The position numbers and the translations under genes were made by a program. DNA of 64,000 bases from Fusibacter sp963666805 (GTDB taxonomy: Bacteria; Bacillota; Clostridia; Peptostreptococcales; Acidaminobacteraceae), in NCBI GenBank assembly GCA_963666805.2, contig CAXXWR010000006.1, forward strand, positions 1 to 64,000, given 5' to 3'. Positions 1-8,192 of the stretch are shown piece by piece (position 1 is the stretch's first letter; each line of letters opens with the position of its first letter). A model generated the notes under the pieces. The model did no database searches. It was not told the DNA's origin and worked only from the letters and a program-made list of their open reading frames with translations.

Positions 1-1914
1 CTCGGTAACCGTTCAACCCGGTGGTTTCATCCTGTTTTATGCTAATGATGATATTGCCTGGAGTGTATTGAATACTAACTTTAAGTTAAGTGGTGGTGGT
101 GAAAATGTTGGGCTTGGAACCCTTCAATGGAGGTAGTTGACCAAATTACCTACGACGAACAAACCACAGATGTTTCCTACGGACGCTATCCTGATGGAAC
201 TGATGATTGGTTTTTTATGACAAACTTTACGCCTGGTACAGCTAACCAAAGTCCTGCTCCAGCTGAAGTTGTTTTATTTATCAACGAGTTTATGGCCAGC
301 AATGACGGCGCATACCCAGGACCACAGGGAGATAATCCGGACTGGATTGAAATTTACAACGCAGGTATGGAGCCTGTTATGTTAGGTGGATATTACTTAT
401 CTGATAAGTTGGACGACCCATCGGCTATGTACCAGATTCCTTCAACCTACCCTGATTCAGTTACTGTAGCTCCGGGCGAATTCATATTATTTTACGCGAA
501 CGATGATACGGCCTGGAGTGTGCTTAACACAAACTTTAAGTTAAGTGGAGGTGGTGAAAACGTTGGTCTTTGGAACCCTTCAATGGAAGTGGTTGACCAA
601 ATTACCTACGACGAACAAACTACAGATGTTTCTTACGGCCGTTTTCCTGATGGAACTGATGATTGGTTTTTTATGACAAACTTTACGCCGGGTGCAGCTA
701 ACCAAAGCCCGGCTCCAGCCGATGTAGTGTTGTTCATTAACGAATTCATGGCAAGTAATGATTTCGCATACCCCGGACCACAAGGCGACAATCCTGATTG
801 GATTGAGATTTATAATGCCGGACTGGAACCTGTGATGTTGGGCGGATATTATTTATCAGATAAATTAGATGAACCTGAATCGATGTACCAAATTCCTTCA
901 ACCTATCCTGATTCAGTTACAGTTGAAGCAGGTGGCTTCATCGTTTTTTATGCGAATGATGATACAGCATGGAGTGTGCTAAACACCAACTTTAAATTAA
1001 GTGGAGGAGGCGAACATGTTGGATTATGGAGCCCTGAACAAGTGTTCCTGGACAGCATTACTTATGGTCCCCAAATTGCTGACACTTCTTATGGCCGCTA
1101 CCAGGATGGAACTGATAACTGGTACATGATGGCTGATTTTACACCTGGAGCAAGCAACACCAATCCGAATGTAGGGCCAGCCGACGTTGAACTCTATATA
1201 AACGAGTTTATGGCCAGTAACGATTTTGCATATCCGGGCCCACAAGGTGACAACCCTGACTGGATTGAAATTTACAATGCAGGTGATGAAGCAGTTATGT
1301 TAGGAGGCTATTATCTTTCTGATAAATTAGATGTACCGGAAGATATGTACCAAATTCCTTCAACCTATCCTGATTCAGTAACAGTTGATGCAGGTGATTT
1401 TATCGTATTTTATGCCAATGATGATACTGCATGGAGCGTATTGAACACCAATTTTAAATTAAGTGGTGGCGGAGAGTCTGTTGGATTATGGAGCCCTGAA
1501 CAAGTGTTCATAGATAGTATTACCTATGGCCCCCAAATTGCTGATACTTCTTATGGAAGGTTTCCGGATGGAAGTCAGTTTTGGTATATGATGCCTGACT
1601 TTACACCAGGTGAAGCGAACCGCTATGTGGATGCAGTTAATGAGTTGGAAATGAATGCATCATTAAAACAGAATTATCCAAACCCATTTAGCTCATTTAC
1701 AAATATTGAATTTAACCTTAACGAACCTGATCATGTAACAATTACTGTTTATACAATCAGCGGATCAATTGTTTCAGTGCTTGCTGATCAACATTACAAT
1801 ACAGGTAATCATAGTATTCAATGGAGTGCTTCGGAATTACCTTCAGGATATTATTTCTATAGCATCCAAACTTCAACAGGAACTGATATCAAGAAAGCAT
1901 CTATTATTAGATAA
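1..1914 (+). CDS. Secreted lamin-tail-domain repeat protein with type IX sorting domain (5' partial, frameshifted)
   Basis: The 3' part of a large secreted protein. It shows three complete copies, and part of a fourth at the window edge, of a repeat of about 152 residues. Each repeat begins near an INEFMASND motif (about nt 279, 736 and 1198) and matches the lamin-tail (LTD) fold, with conserved DNPDWIEIYN, GGYYLSDKLD and FYANDDTAWSVLNTNFKLSG blocks. The C-terminal 85 residues form a type IX secretion (Por) sorting domain: QNYPNPFSSFTNIEF, then a SGSIVSV-type strand and ELPSGYYFYSI. The protein is therefore probably exported through the outer membrane and attached to or released from the surface. 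Bases 2-112 encode the same repeat in frame 2, whereas the rest is in frame 1. Comparison with the copy at 560-590 shows one T missing at about 112-116. Gene start lies outside the window. Function of the repeats is unknown; adhesion or scaffold is a guess. Confidence 0.85.
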
Positions 1915-1940
1915 TAGTAGTAGGCTTTTATAAGCAATAA

Positions 1941-1971
1941 GGCTGGGATGTTTAAATCCCGGCCTTTTTTT
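1941..1971 (+). terminator. Rho-independent terminator after the lamin-tail gene
   Basis: A stem GGCTGGGAT / ATCCCGGCC (one G-U pair) with a 6-nt loop, followed by a run of seven T. It lies 27 nt after the stop codon of the secreted repeat protein and faces the convergent ion-channel remnant. Confidence 0.8.
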
Positions 1972-1979
1972 ATCCGCTT

Positions 1980-2506
1980 TTAAAAGACCTTTCCGCATTT
2001 TTTACAGTAAACAGCATCCGCATCCTGCATGCCTGTTCGGCAGTGGGTGCATGTTTTATCAGAAGCTTGTTTTTTTGATGATATTTTACTCATCTCAGTT
2101 GTTATTATTCCCGTAGGTACTGCAATTATAGCATAGCCCGTAATCATAAGTAAGGAGGCCAATATTTGTCCTAAAGGTGTATTCGGGGACATATCTCCAT
2201 AACCAACAGTTGTTAAGGTTACGATAGCCCAATAAAATGGACTTTGGAATACTATTAAAGCCGTTTTCAGGACCTTCGATCAAATACATCATCGAACCAA
2301 CAATAACCACGATGGTCAAAACCACTTCAAGGAAAACAATAATTTTCGCACGGCTATTCCTAAGGGCAGTTTGTAATGTATCCGCTGCGCCAACAAACCC
2401 TTGCCAGCTTTAATACCCTGAAAACGCGAAGCAACCTCAATATCCTGATCACAACCAGATAATGTGATCCCACCAGGAATACACTCAGATAAGACGGTAA
2501 AATTCT
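1980..2506 (-). pseudogene. Voltage-gated-type ion channel remnant with C-terminal zinc ribbon
   Basis: Reading the minus strand through three frames reconstructs a six-TM-type potassium channel from the end of S3 onward. The pieces are an arginine-rich S4 (VIRILRLLRVFRVLKLAR), S5 (VVLTIVVIVGSMMYLIEG), the selectivity filter TLTTVGYGD, S6 (ASLLMITGYAIIAVPTGI) and a C-terminal CxxC...CxxC zinc ribbon (CTHC...CKKC). Frame changes are needed at about 2398-2400 (one extra C in CCC) and 2234-2237 (one A missing). S1-S3 are absent because the coaE 3' end lies directly upstream, and the reading frame of the S4 part opens only at about 2506. It is therefore a 5'-truncated remnant even if the two indels are sequencing errors. 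Family: Kv-like ion transporters, of which many bacterial members carry such a zinc ribbon. Confidence 0.75.
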
Positions 2507-3067
2507 TCACATGCACTTCTCAATTCTTCCTCGTCCCCATTATTTTTGATCACAAAATCAGCCTGTTTGCGTTTTTCGGCTTCGGGCATTTGAAGCGCCA
2601 TACGCTCTTTAATGCTTTCTTCGGATAAACGCCCCCGTGCAAGGGCTCTTTTTAAGCGCGTATTCTTCGTCAGCTGTGATCAATAGGATCTTGTCAAAAA
2701 TATCTTGATAGCCCGCTTCCAATAAAATGGCAACCTCCACCATCAAAACGCCGGGCACGGGCCTTGTGGCATTTGCATATTTCTCAAGATGCGCTTTTAA
2801 AGCAGGGTGTGATATGGCATTGAGTTTTTTCAGGTCTTCGGGGGTATGAAAAGCACGAGCCGCCAGAATGGTGGTTTGCAATTCACCATTAATATAACAA
2901 TCATCACCAAAGGTTGATTTGACCTTTTCAACGAGCTCTCTGTCGACTTTTAATAATTGTTTTGCGATATCGTCGGCATTCAAGACGTTTGCACCTAATT
3001 CAAGGAAAATTTTCATGGCGGCCGATTTTCCGGATCCCAGTCCGCCGGTGACTCCGATCGTTAGCAT
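2485..3067 (-). CDS. coaE: Dephospho-CoA kinase (frameshifted)
   Basis: Catalyses the last step of coenzyme A synthesis, ATP-dependent phosphorylation of dephospho-CoA. The N-terminus carries the P-loop GVTGGLGSGKS, followed by NADDIAKQLL and HPALKAHLEKY. The frame breaks in a run of five T at 2649-2653 (five A in the gene). Removing one base restores LKRALARGRLSEESIKERM and QMPEAEKRKQADFVIKNNG, the standard C-terminal part of the family, ending at the TGA at 2485-2487. The restored length is 193 aa, normal for CoaE. The frameshift is probably a sequencing error, since the gene is essential and the rest is well conserved. The 3' end abuts and slightly overlaps the channel remnant. Confidence 0.88.
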
Positions 3068-3096
3068 ATGATTACCTCGTTAACTCGTTAAAAGTA

Positions 3097-3142
3097 CAAA
3101 GGCAAAAGATAAAAGGCAAAAGTAAAGTATAAAGTAAAAAAG
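3097..3142. repeat. Heptad-period AAAGGCA/AAAGTAA intergenic tract
   Basis: A degenerate tandem array in which consecutive 7-mers are variants of AAAGGCA, AAAGATA, AAAGTAA and AGTATAA. It lies in the gap between coaE and the ricT-like gene. The reverse complement resembles the tracts near 35.6 kb and 43.7 kb. Confidence 0.65.
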
Positions 3143-3165
3143 AAAAGGCGCATATCATGCGCCTG
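3140..3165 (-). terminator. Rho-independent terminator for the ricT-like gene
   Basis: On the minus strand an AGGCGCA / TGCGCCT stem is followed by TTTTCTTTTTT. It sits about 45 nt after the stop codon of the PSP1-domain gene. Confidence 0.75.
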
Positions 3166-3205
3166 GTTTTTGCCTTATAACTTTTGAATTTTGCCTTGGC
3201 GAAAG

Positions 3206-4108
3206 CTATTTATCCTCGATCTTCTTCATGTCGTCATGGTGCCCTTCGCCGCTAACCATATCCTGAAGCACATTTGTTAGCTTTTTCAAGCCCTTTTTCT
3301 GTGCTGCGTTCAAATAAGACAGCATTTCTTCCAGGGGAATGATCTCGTTGGTGGCATCTTCAAAATCGCAGGTGACGGTTTTGTCGAATATGTCGATCTT
3401 TGATATATATCCTTTCCGTCCATCTTTCAGCAAGGGGTCACCGACCGGGGGATATTTTTTCAGTTCGTCACAATAAAAGCCGTGCTCGTACAGAAGGCAG
3501 CATTTCAATTTACCGCATTGACCGCTAAGCTTTACGGGATTCATCGGCAGGCTTTGATCTTTGGCAACCTGTGTGCTGACCGGGTCAAAATTTTCAAGAA
3601 ATGCGCCGCAGCATAGAGGCAACCCGCAGGAGCCCACACCGCAAAGCCGTTTAGTCTCGTCGCGTACACCGATCTGGCGCATTTCGATACGCGTGCGGAA
3701 CATACCGGCAAGTACCCGAACCAATTCGCGAAAATCAACACGTTCGTCGGCGGTGTAAAAAAACGATAGTTTTTTTCTATCAAGCTGGTATTCTACATCC
3801 ATCAATTTCATTACCAACCCAAGCTCTTTGATCTTGGCTTTGCTTTGTGAGAGGACGTCATTTTCATCGGTACGGTTTCGTTCCAGAGACTCAATATCTT
3901 TTGCTTCAGCTTTGCGCAGTATCTGAAAGGTCGAGATTTGTATCTTAGGTTCATAATCATCCGTAACGGCAGAAACCCGGCCAAGATCCAAGCCTTTATC
4001 GGTTTCAACGATCAGGTGATCACCTGGCTTAATGGGAAAATCCATGGGGTTCTTAAAATATTCCCTGCGATTTCCCTTAAAAGAAAGTTTTATTAATTGT
4101 TCGCTCAA
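3206..4108 (-). CDS. ricT: PSP1-domain protein, RicT/YaaT family
   Basis: A 300-residue PSP1-domain protein. The diagnostic cysteine-rich centre is clear: RLCGVGSCGLPLCCG followed about 30 residues later by SGQCGKLKCCLLYE. In Bacillus, RicT works with RicA and RicF in a complex that carries iron-sulfur clusters and affects RNase Y activity and mRNA processing. Here only the RicT-like component is visible, so the role in this organism is open. The C-terminal 30 residues are a charged tail rich in H, D, E and K. It starts 6 nt after the stop codon of the upstream sugar kinase gene, so the two are probably co-transcribed, and a terminator follows. Confidence 0.85.
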   Translation of the reverse strand: MSEQLIKLSFKGNRREYFKNPMDFPIKPGDHLIVETDKGLDLGRVSAVTDDYEPKIQISTFQILRKAEAKDIESLERNRTDENDVLSQSKAKIKELGLVMKLMDVEYQLDRKKLSFFYTADERVDFRELVRVLAGMFRTRIEMRQIGVRDETKRLCGVGSCGLPLCCGAFLENFDPVSTQVAKDQSLPMNPVKLSGQCGKLKCCLLYEHGFYCDELKKYPPVGDPLLKDGRKGYISKIDIFDKTVTCDFEDATNEIIPLEEMLSYLNAAQKKGLKKLTNVLQDMVSGEGHHDDMKKIEDK

Positions 4109-4114
4109 CGGCGT

Positions 4115-5308
4115 TTATTCTCCATGATAGGTCAAGTAGGCGTCAACACCTGCGCCAATGGCCGGTGCTTCGCGTAACTTGGATGTTTTGATCAGGTCTT
4201 CATTGAACTGTTCATCTTTGAGGTAATGGTTCTTGAACTTTGCGTCAAGATACGGTGATTCCACGATGAATTTTGTCAGGAATTCAAGAAAAGGTTCATA
4301 AAAGACCTCGCGCCCTTTAGAAGCTTCCAGAAGATCTCCAAGGCGCTGACCGATAATTATATTATCGAGAAGTGTCATTTTATAGGGATGCTTTTCACTG
4401 AGGTCGGCACGATTGGAATTTACGAACTCAAAGAAATGGTGCCAGCCGCTGTAAATTGTAACGATACGTTCGAAAAGCAGTTTTGCAATATTGTATGATA
4501 CATCGTTAAAGGTTCGTTTCGCCGCGGGATCTTCGTCGAACATATCCATGATCTGAGGAGGGAATATCTCGTTTTTATTTAATTCCTCAAGGCTTATTCC
4601 CGAGAATTCACTGTAAATGGTTTGAATACCCTTCGAGGATGCAAATTGCTCCATGGATTTGCCTTCGCTGTTTTTCATTTCCCATGCTTTGGCGATCCAG
4701 GTTTTCGCCTTATCAAATGGCAACAACTCGCCTTTCAACTTCATAGCGTCTGCAACGCCGGTTCCACCACCGAGATAATAGGAATTCTCAACATCTTTAA
4801 AAAGACCATCCGTACTGTATTCTTCTCCGATGCCACAGTAATCCGCGTCCGAGCCCAAGTGGTGAATGGGTTTTTCCATTTTAATACCCGCCGCCTCAAC
4901 ACGTGCTTCGATTGTTTTGCAATATTCGGGCATTCTCGGACCGTTGGCGAGTGCGACAATACCGCGTTTATCTGCGGATTTCAATCCGGGCATACCGATA
5001 CCCACCATCACGCTTTCTGCCCCAACCGCATCCGCCAATTCGATGATCACATCTGCCGCGGCATACATATAAGCTTTGCCGTGAAGCTTTTCTTCAACGG
5101 TCAGATCAATATCGTTTTCGTTCATTTCACCGAGTTGTACAAGAATATTGACCGGCTTAAATGATGGCATGTGTTCTTCATATTCGTGATATTGTTTGAT
5201 CACATTGATATCACCAAGCTGAAATGTGTTGTCTTCATTGATGACAGTGGTCCAGCCGCTTACTTTCGTTGCGCCCCCGTCAATTCCTATCAGTAATGTT
5301 TTCGACAT
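4115..5308 (-). CDS. ROK/BadF-like sugar kinase family protein
   Basis: A 397-residue protein of the ASKHA (actin-like ATPase) fold. The N-terminus has the phosphate-1 loop LIGIDGGATK. GIGMPGLKSADKRG and YYLGGGTGVADAM fit the phosphate-2 and adenosine regions, and REAPAIGAGVDAYL is a typical C-terminal ROK-like segment. Substrate cannot be read from the sequence; hexose or N-acetyl-hexosamine kinase activity would fit the family. It carries an insertion of about 100 residues between the two halves that is longer than in ordinary ROK kinases. It precedes the ricT-like gene by 6 nt. Confidence 0.7.
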   Translation of the reverse strand: MSKTLLIGIDGGATKVSGWTTVINEDNTFQLGDINVIKQYHEYEEHMPSFKPVNILVQLGEMNENDIDLTVEEKLHGKAYMYAAADVIIELADAVGAESVMVGIGMPGLKSADKRGIVALANGPRMPEYCKTIEARVEAAGIKMEKPIHHLGSDADYCGIGEEYSTDGLFKDVENSYYLGGGTGVADAMKLKGELLPFDKAKTWIAKAWEMKNSEGKSMEQFASSKGIQTIYSEFSGISLEELNKNEIFPPQIMDMFDEDPAAKRTFNDVSYNIAKLLFERIVTIYSGWHHFFEFVNSNRADLSEKHPYKMTLLDNIIIGQRLGDLLEASKGREVFYEPFLEFLTKFIVESPYLDAKFKNHYLKDEQFNEDLIKTSKLREAPAIGAGVDAYLTYHGE

Positions 5309-5457
5309 GTTTACTCCATCATTTGTTCATTGTGCCAATATATCGGGTTGAAGTTACAATGATTTCATAGAAAATGCAATTCGTGAAATGTAAATCGTGA
5401 AACGTGAGACGAAAAGACCTCAACCAAAGCCACAAAGTACCACAGGGGGGGGGCAAA

Positions 5458-5484
5458 GAAAAAGGGCTCAGAATCCTGAGCCCA
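5458..5484 (-). terminator. Rho-independent terminator after the glycosyltransferase gene
   Basis: On the minus strand GGGCTCAGGATTCTGAGCCC forms an 8-9 bp stem directly followed by TTTTTCTTT. It lies about 45 nt after the glycosyltransferase stop codon. A run of nine G (5445-5453) and a heptad-period GTGAAAC/GTGAGAC tract (about 5388-5415) occupy the rest of this gap. Confidence 0.75.
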
Positions 5485-5526
5485 TTCATTATATAATGTT
5501 TCCGGTTATAGATCTCCGGTTACGGG

Positions 5527-7074
5527 TTACTTCTTGGCATTGAACTTCTGACGACGCAGAATGGCTTCCATGCGGACCCAGTCCTTGGCGTTGTCATTGC
5601 GGTCAACGGTATTTTGGTCAATACTGTGGTCCGTACCGCCGGCATGGCGGACAACCTTATAGATCGGATCCCAAACTCGGCCGATCTTGTACATGTCGGC
5701 GATCTTGCCGACCAATTCATAATCTTCACCGTAGTTACGTGCATAAGGATCATCATTGATGCTAAAGTAACCGGCGTTCTTAATAACTTCGATGCGTGCC
5801 GACCGCGGTGCGCCGGCGCCGTTGATGCGAAGCAGGTTGTTGCGGCCGTTGTCATCCGTCCATTCGTCGTGAGTTACAACGGGAATATCATCAACGCGAG
5901 TAATTTTACCATCCGCATGCTTTTCCCAGACTTCATACGAGCCGATAACCATACCGATCTCAGGATCGCTTTCGTAAACGGCCAGAAGCTTTTCAACCGC
6001 ATCTTCGATCAATTGATCATCTGAATCCAGTTGAACATAGTATTTGCCGCGCGCCATTTTTGAACCGAGGTTCAAACACATGCCGATAGAGTTGATATCA
6101 AGCACAACCAAACGAACATCGGGTTTTGCAGGATCATATTTGTCGCCGCCTTCCATATATTCACGGACAACATCGGCGGTTGGGTCATCGTCGCCACCAT
6201 TGACCATAACCAGAACTTCGATATCCTGAACGGTCTGGCGTTGCACGCTTTCGATGGCAGAACCGATGAATTCCGGGCGATTTCCAACGGGAATGATCAC
6301 CGAAGCTTTCAATGTTGATACGTCTTCATGTTCTTCGTTCTTGGGCATAAAAACACCGGGAGCCATATAAGCGCCAATGCGTTTGAGGTGCTCAGTTACC
6401 ACATGTTCGGCTTCTAATTGAATATCTTTACCGGCTTTCAGGTAATCGAAAACATCTGCTTTTTTGCCTGCCGCTACAACTTTATAGAAAGACCCGCTAT
6501 AACGGTTGGCAATGCGGATCAATTTGTATTTTTCTGAAATCTTCAGGCGAAGGTCATAATATTGATTGTATTTAATGGATTCATCAAAACCGCCGATACT
6601 CTCCAGGGCTTCTTTTTTAACAAAGAATACTTTGCCGTAATCCATGTTGTCACGAACACGGCCAATATGATGATCCAAAAGATGCAGTTCTTTTATCTCG
6701 CCGCCGTCTTCCAGTTCATATGAGGTATAGAAAAGACCGGCGTCTTTCTGGCGTTCCGCGCCAAGAAGAAAACCGTCGATCGCTGCTTTTTTCATCATGA
6801 CCGGATTGTCACGATTATCGATAAGCAATACCCAGTCGGCTTCTGCCTGGGCCAAGGCTTTGTTCATATCAACGGCCAAGTCATGCTTGCTTTCAACCAC
6901 TTTGGGTGACAGGGCTGCAAACGTTTTGGCAGCAGCTTTCGGGTCGCAGGAAATTATGATCGTTTCGATATCTTTACAGGTCTGTCCCGCCAGACCTTCA
7001 ATCTGTGCTTTCAGGTGTTCTTCAGAAAATTCTTTGTCTTTGCAATAATGAAGAATTACACTTGTTTTAATCAT
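5527..7074 (-). CDS. Family 2 glycosyltransferase with two GT-A domains
   Basis: A 515-residue cytoplasmic protein with two GT-A domains in tandem. The C-terminal one (from about residue 255) is canonical: ASVIIPVGNRPEFIGSAIESVQRQT, the metal-binding DSDD in YVQLDSDDQ, and NYGEDYELVGKI in the acceptor region. The N-terminal domain (residues 1-220) has the same layout, ending KVFFVKKEALESIGGFDESI, but its DxD is replaced by LLIDNRDN, so its activity is uncertain. No transmembrane segment is seen. The gene stands alone, with its own terminator and a 280-bp upstream gap. Substrate is unknown; surface polysaccharide or protein glycan assembly is likely. Confidence 0.8.
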   Translation of the reverse strand: MIKTSVILHYCKDKEFSEEHLKAQIEGLAGQTCKDIETIIISCDPKAAAKTFAALSPKVVESKHDLAVDMNKALAQAEADWVLLIDNRDNPVMMKKAAIDGFLLGAERQKDAGLFYTSYELEDGGEIKELHLLDHHIGRVRDNMDYGKVFFVKKEALESIGGFDESIKYNQYYDLRLKISEKYKLIRIANRYSGSFYKVVAAGKKADVFDYLKAGKDIQLEAEHVVTEHLKRIGAYMAPGVFMPKNEEHEDVSTLKASVIIPVGNRPEFIGSAIESVQRQTVQDIEVLVMVNGGDDDPTADVVREYMEGGDKYDPAKPDVRLVVLDINSIGMCLNLGSKMARGKYYVQLDSDDQLIEDAVEKLLAVYESDPEIGMVIGSYEVWEKHADGKITRVDDIPVVTHDEWTDDNGRNNLLRINGAGAPRSARIEVIKNAGYFSINDDPYARNYGEDYELVGKIADMYKIGRVWDPIYKVVRHAGGTDHSIDQNTVDRNDNAKDWVRMEAILRRQKFNAKK

Positions 7075-7301
7075 TTTACGTTCGTCCTTTCAATTGATTA
7101 GTAAAATTATTTATCGTTGCCAATATAGGAAATTACCGACGAAAAATAAATAAATATCGGAATTATTTGTTCCTTCTTTTGCGATTTTTGTATGATAAAT
7201 TGAATTGTTAATTTGACGAAATAGACTACCTTTTCGACATGATAATCCTAAGGGGATCCCTTTGGGACAGGATTAACTGGATAATGGAAGAATATTATAC
7301 G

Positions 7302-7331
7302 TGTACGGAACAGGCATGCCTGTTCCGTACA
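7302..7331. repeat. Perfect 30-bp palindrome, copy 1
   Basis: The half-site TGTACGGAACAGGCA is followed immediately by its exact reverse complement. The same 30 bp occur at 13320-13349. It lies 24 bp after the 3' end of the UbiA gene. REP-like or transcript-end hairpin. Confidence 0.9.
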
Positions 7332-7354
7332 TTTAATTTTAATTTATCGAATTC

Positions 7355-8191
7355 TTAAAACCTTCCCATAAACACAGATGCCAATCCGATAAACATGACG
7401 ATTTTGAGAATAGTGGCCATTTGATAGTAATTGATCTTTCGCTTGATCTGAAAAAGATTGACCATCATGATCAGCATGGGAATGGCTACACCGGGAAAAG
7501 CGATAAACAAAAACCATTTTCCATACATTGCGGTAACATAAGGGATCGGAATAAGCGGTATGAAAAATACCGAAATGATCCCGGCAATGACCCTTGTTGG
7601 TGTTTCACCGATAATTACCGGTAAGGTTTTACTGTCGTGCGCCTTGTCTCCATCCATATCTTCAAGATCTTTAACGATCTCCCTTACCAGCGAAAGAATA
7701 AAGGTCAGCAAAAACGGCACATATCCCAATTTTAAGTCGCCAAAAGCCTGTGCGGCGAACAGAAAGGTCAATGCAGAAAGAAAAGACACTACAATATTTC
7801 CGACCAGGGCAATATGGCGCAGGCGGTAAGCATACCAGAACAACAATAGGGTTGCTACAAATAGTGAAATGAACAGGGACCAGAATCCCAGTAACAAGCC
7901 CGCAAGATTACCAAGAATGAACATCACGACCATAAAGACTCGGGCTCGCTCGATATTCAGGTCACCGGAGGGCAAAGGCCTGCTCGGTTTATTGATGCGA
8001 TCAATCTCAATATCACATATGTCATTGACGGTATTCCCCGCAGCCGTTATCAAGACGGGACAAAGAACAGCCAATATGAACGTCCAAAAATTCGGGAAAG
8101 GGTCGAATAGTGTTGCCGCTATTAATACCACTGAAGCAACCAGCAAAAGATTTGCTGGTCGTGCGATCTTAATATATTGTTTTAAACTCAT
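7355..8191 (-). CDS. UbiA-superfamily prenyltransferase, DGGGP-synthase-like
   Basis: A 278-residue polytopic membrane protein with about eight hydrophobic segments. Both Asp-rich motifs of the UbiA superfamily are present: NDxxDxxxD at residues 56-64, within NDICDIEIDRINKPSRPLPS, and DLEDMDGDKAHDSKTLP at 175-191. The wording of both motifs is closest to the (di)geranylgeranylglyceryl phosphate synthase branch that I know from archaea and from FCB-group bacteria. Menaquinone (MenA) or tetrapyrrole branches are possible alternatives. Only one base separates it from the upstream nhaC stop, so translation is probably coupled. If the assignment holds, it would attach a second isoprenoid chain to a glycerol phosphate ether. 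Confidence 0.75.
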   Translation of the reverse strand: MSLKQYIKIARPANLLLVASVVLIAATLFDPFPNFWTFILAVLCPVLITAAGNTVNDICDIEIDRINKPSRPLPSGDLNIERARVFMVVMFILGNLAGLLLGFWSLFISLFVATLLLFWYAYRLRHIALVGNIVVSFLSALTFLFAAQAFGDLKLGYVPFLLTFILSLVREIVKDLEDMDGDKAHDSKTLPVIIGETPTRVIAGIISVFFIPLIPIPYVTAMYGKWFLFIAFPGVAIPMLIMMVNLFQIKRKINYYQMATILKIVMFIGLASVFMGRF

Positions 8192-8192
8192 T

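Noticed and set aside
2028..2040. Partial match CATGCCTGTTCGG to the 30-bp palindrome
   Set aside because: It lies within the zinc-ribbon codons of the channel remnant and lacks the second arm; chance similarity.
4622..5164. 180-codon plus-strand frame opposite the sugar kinase
   Set aside because: Antisense shadow of a clearly coding gene, with no ribosome-binding site or family features.
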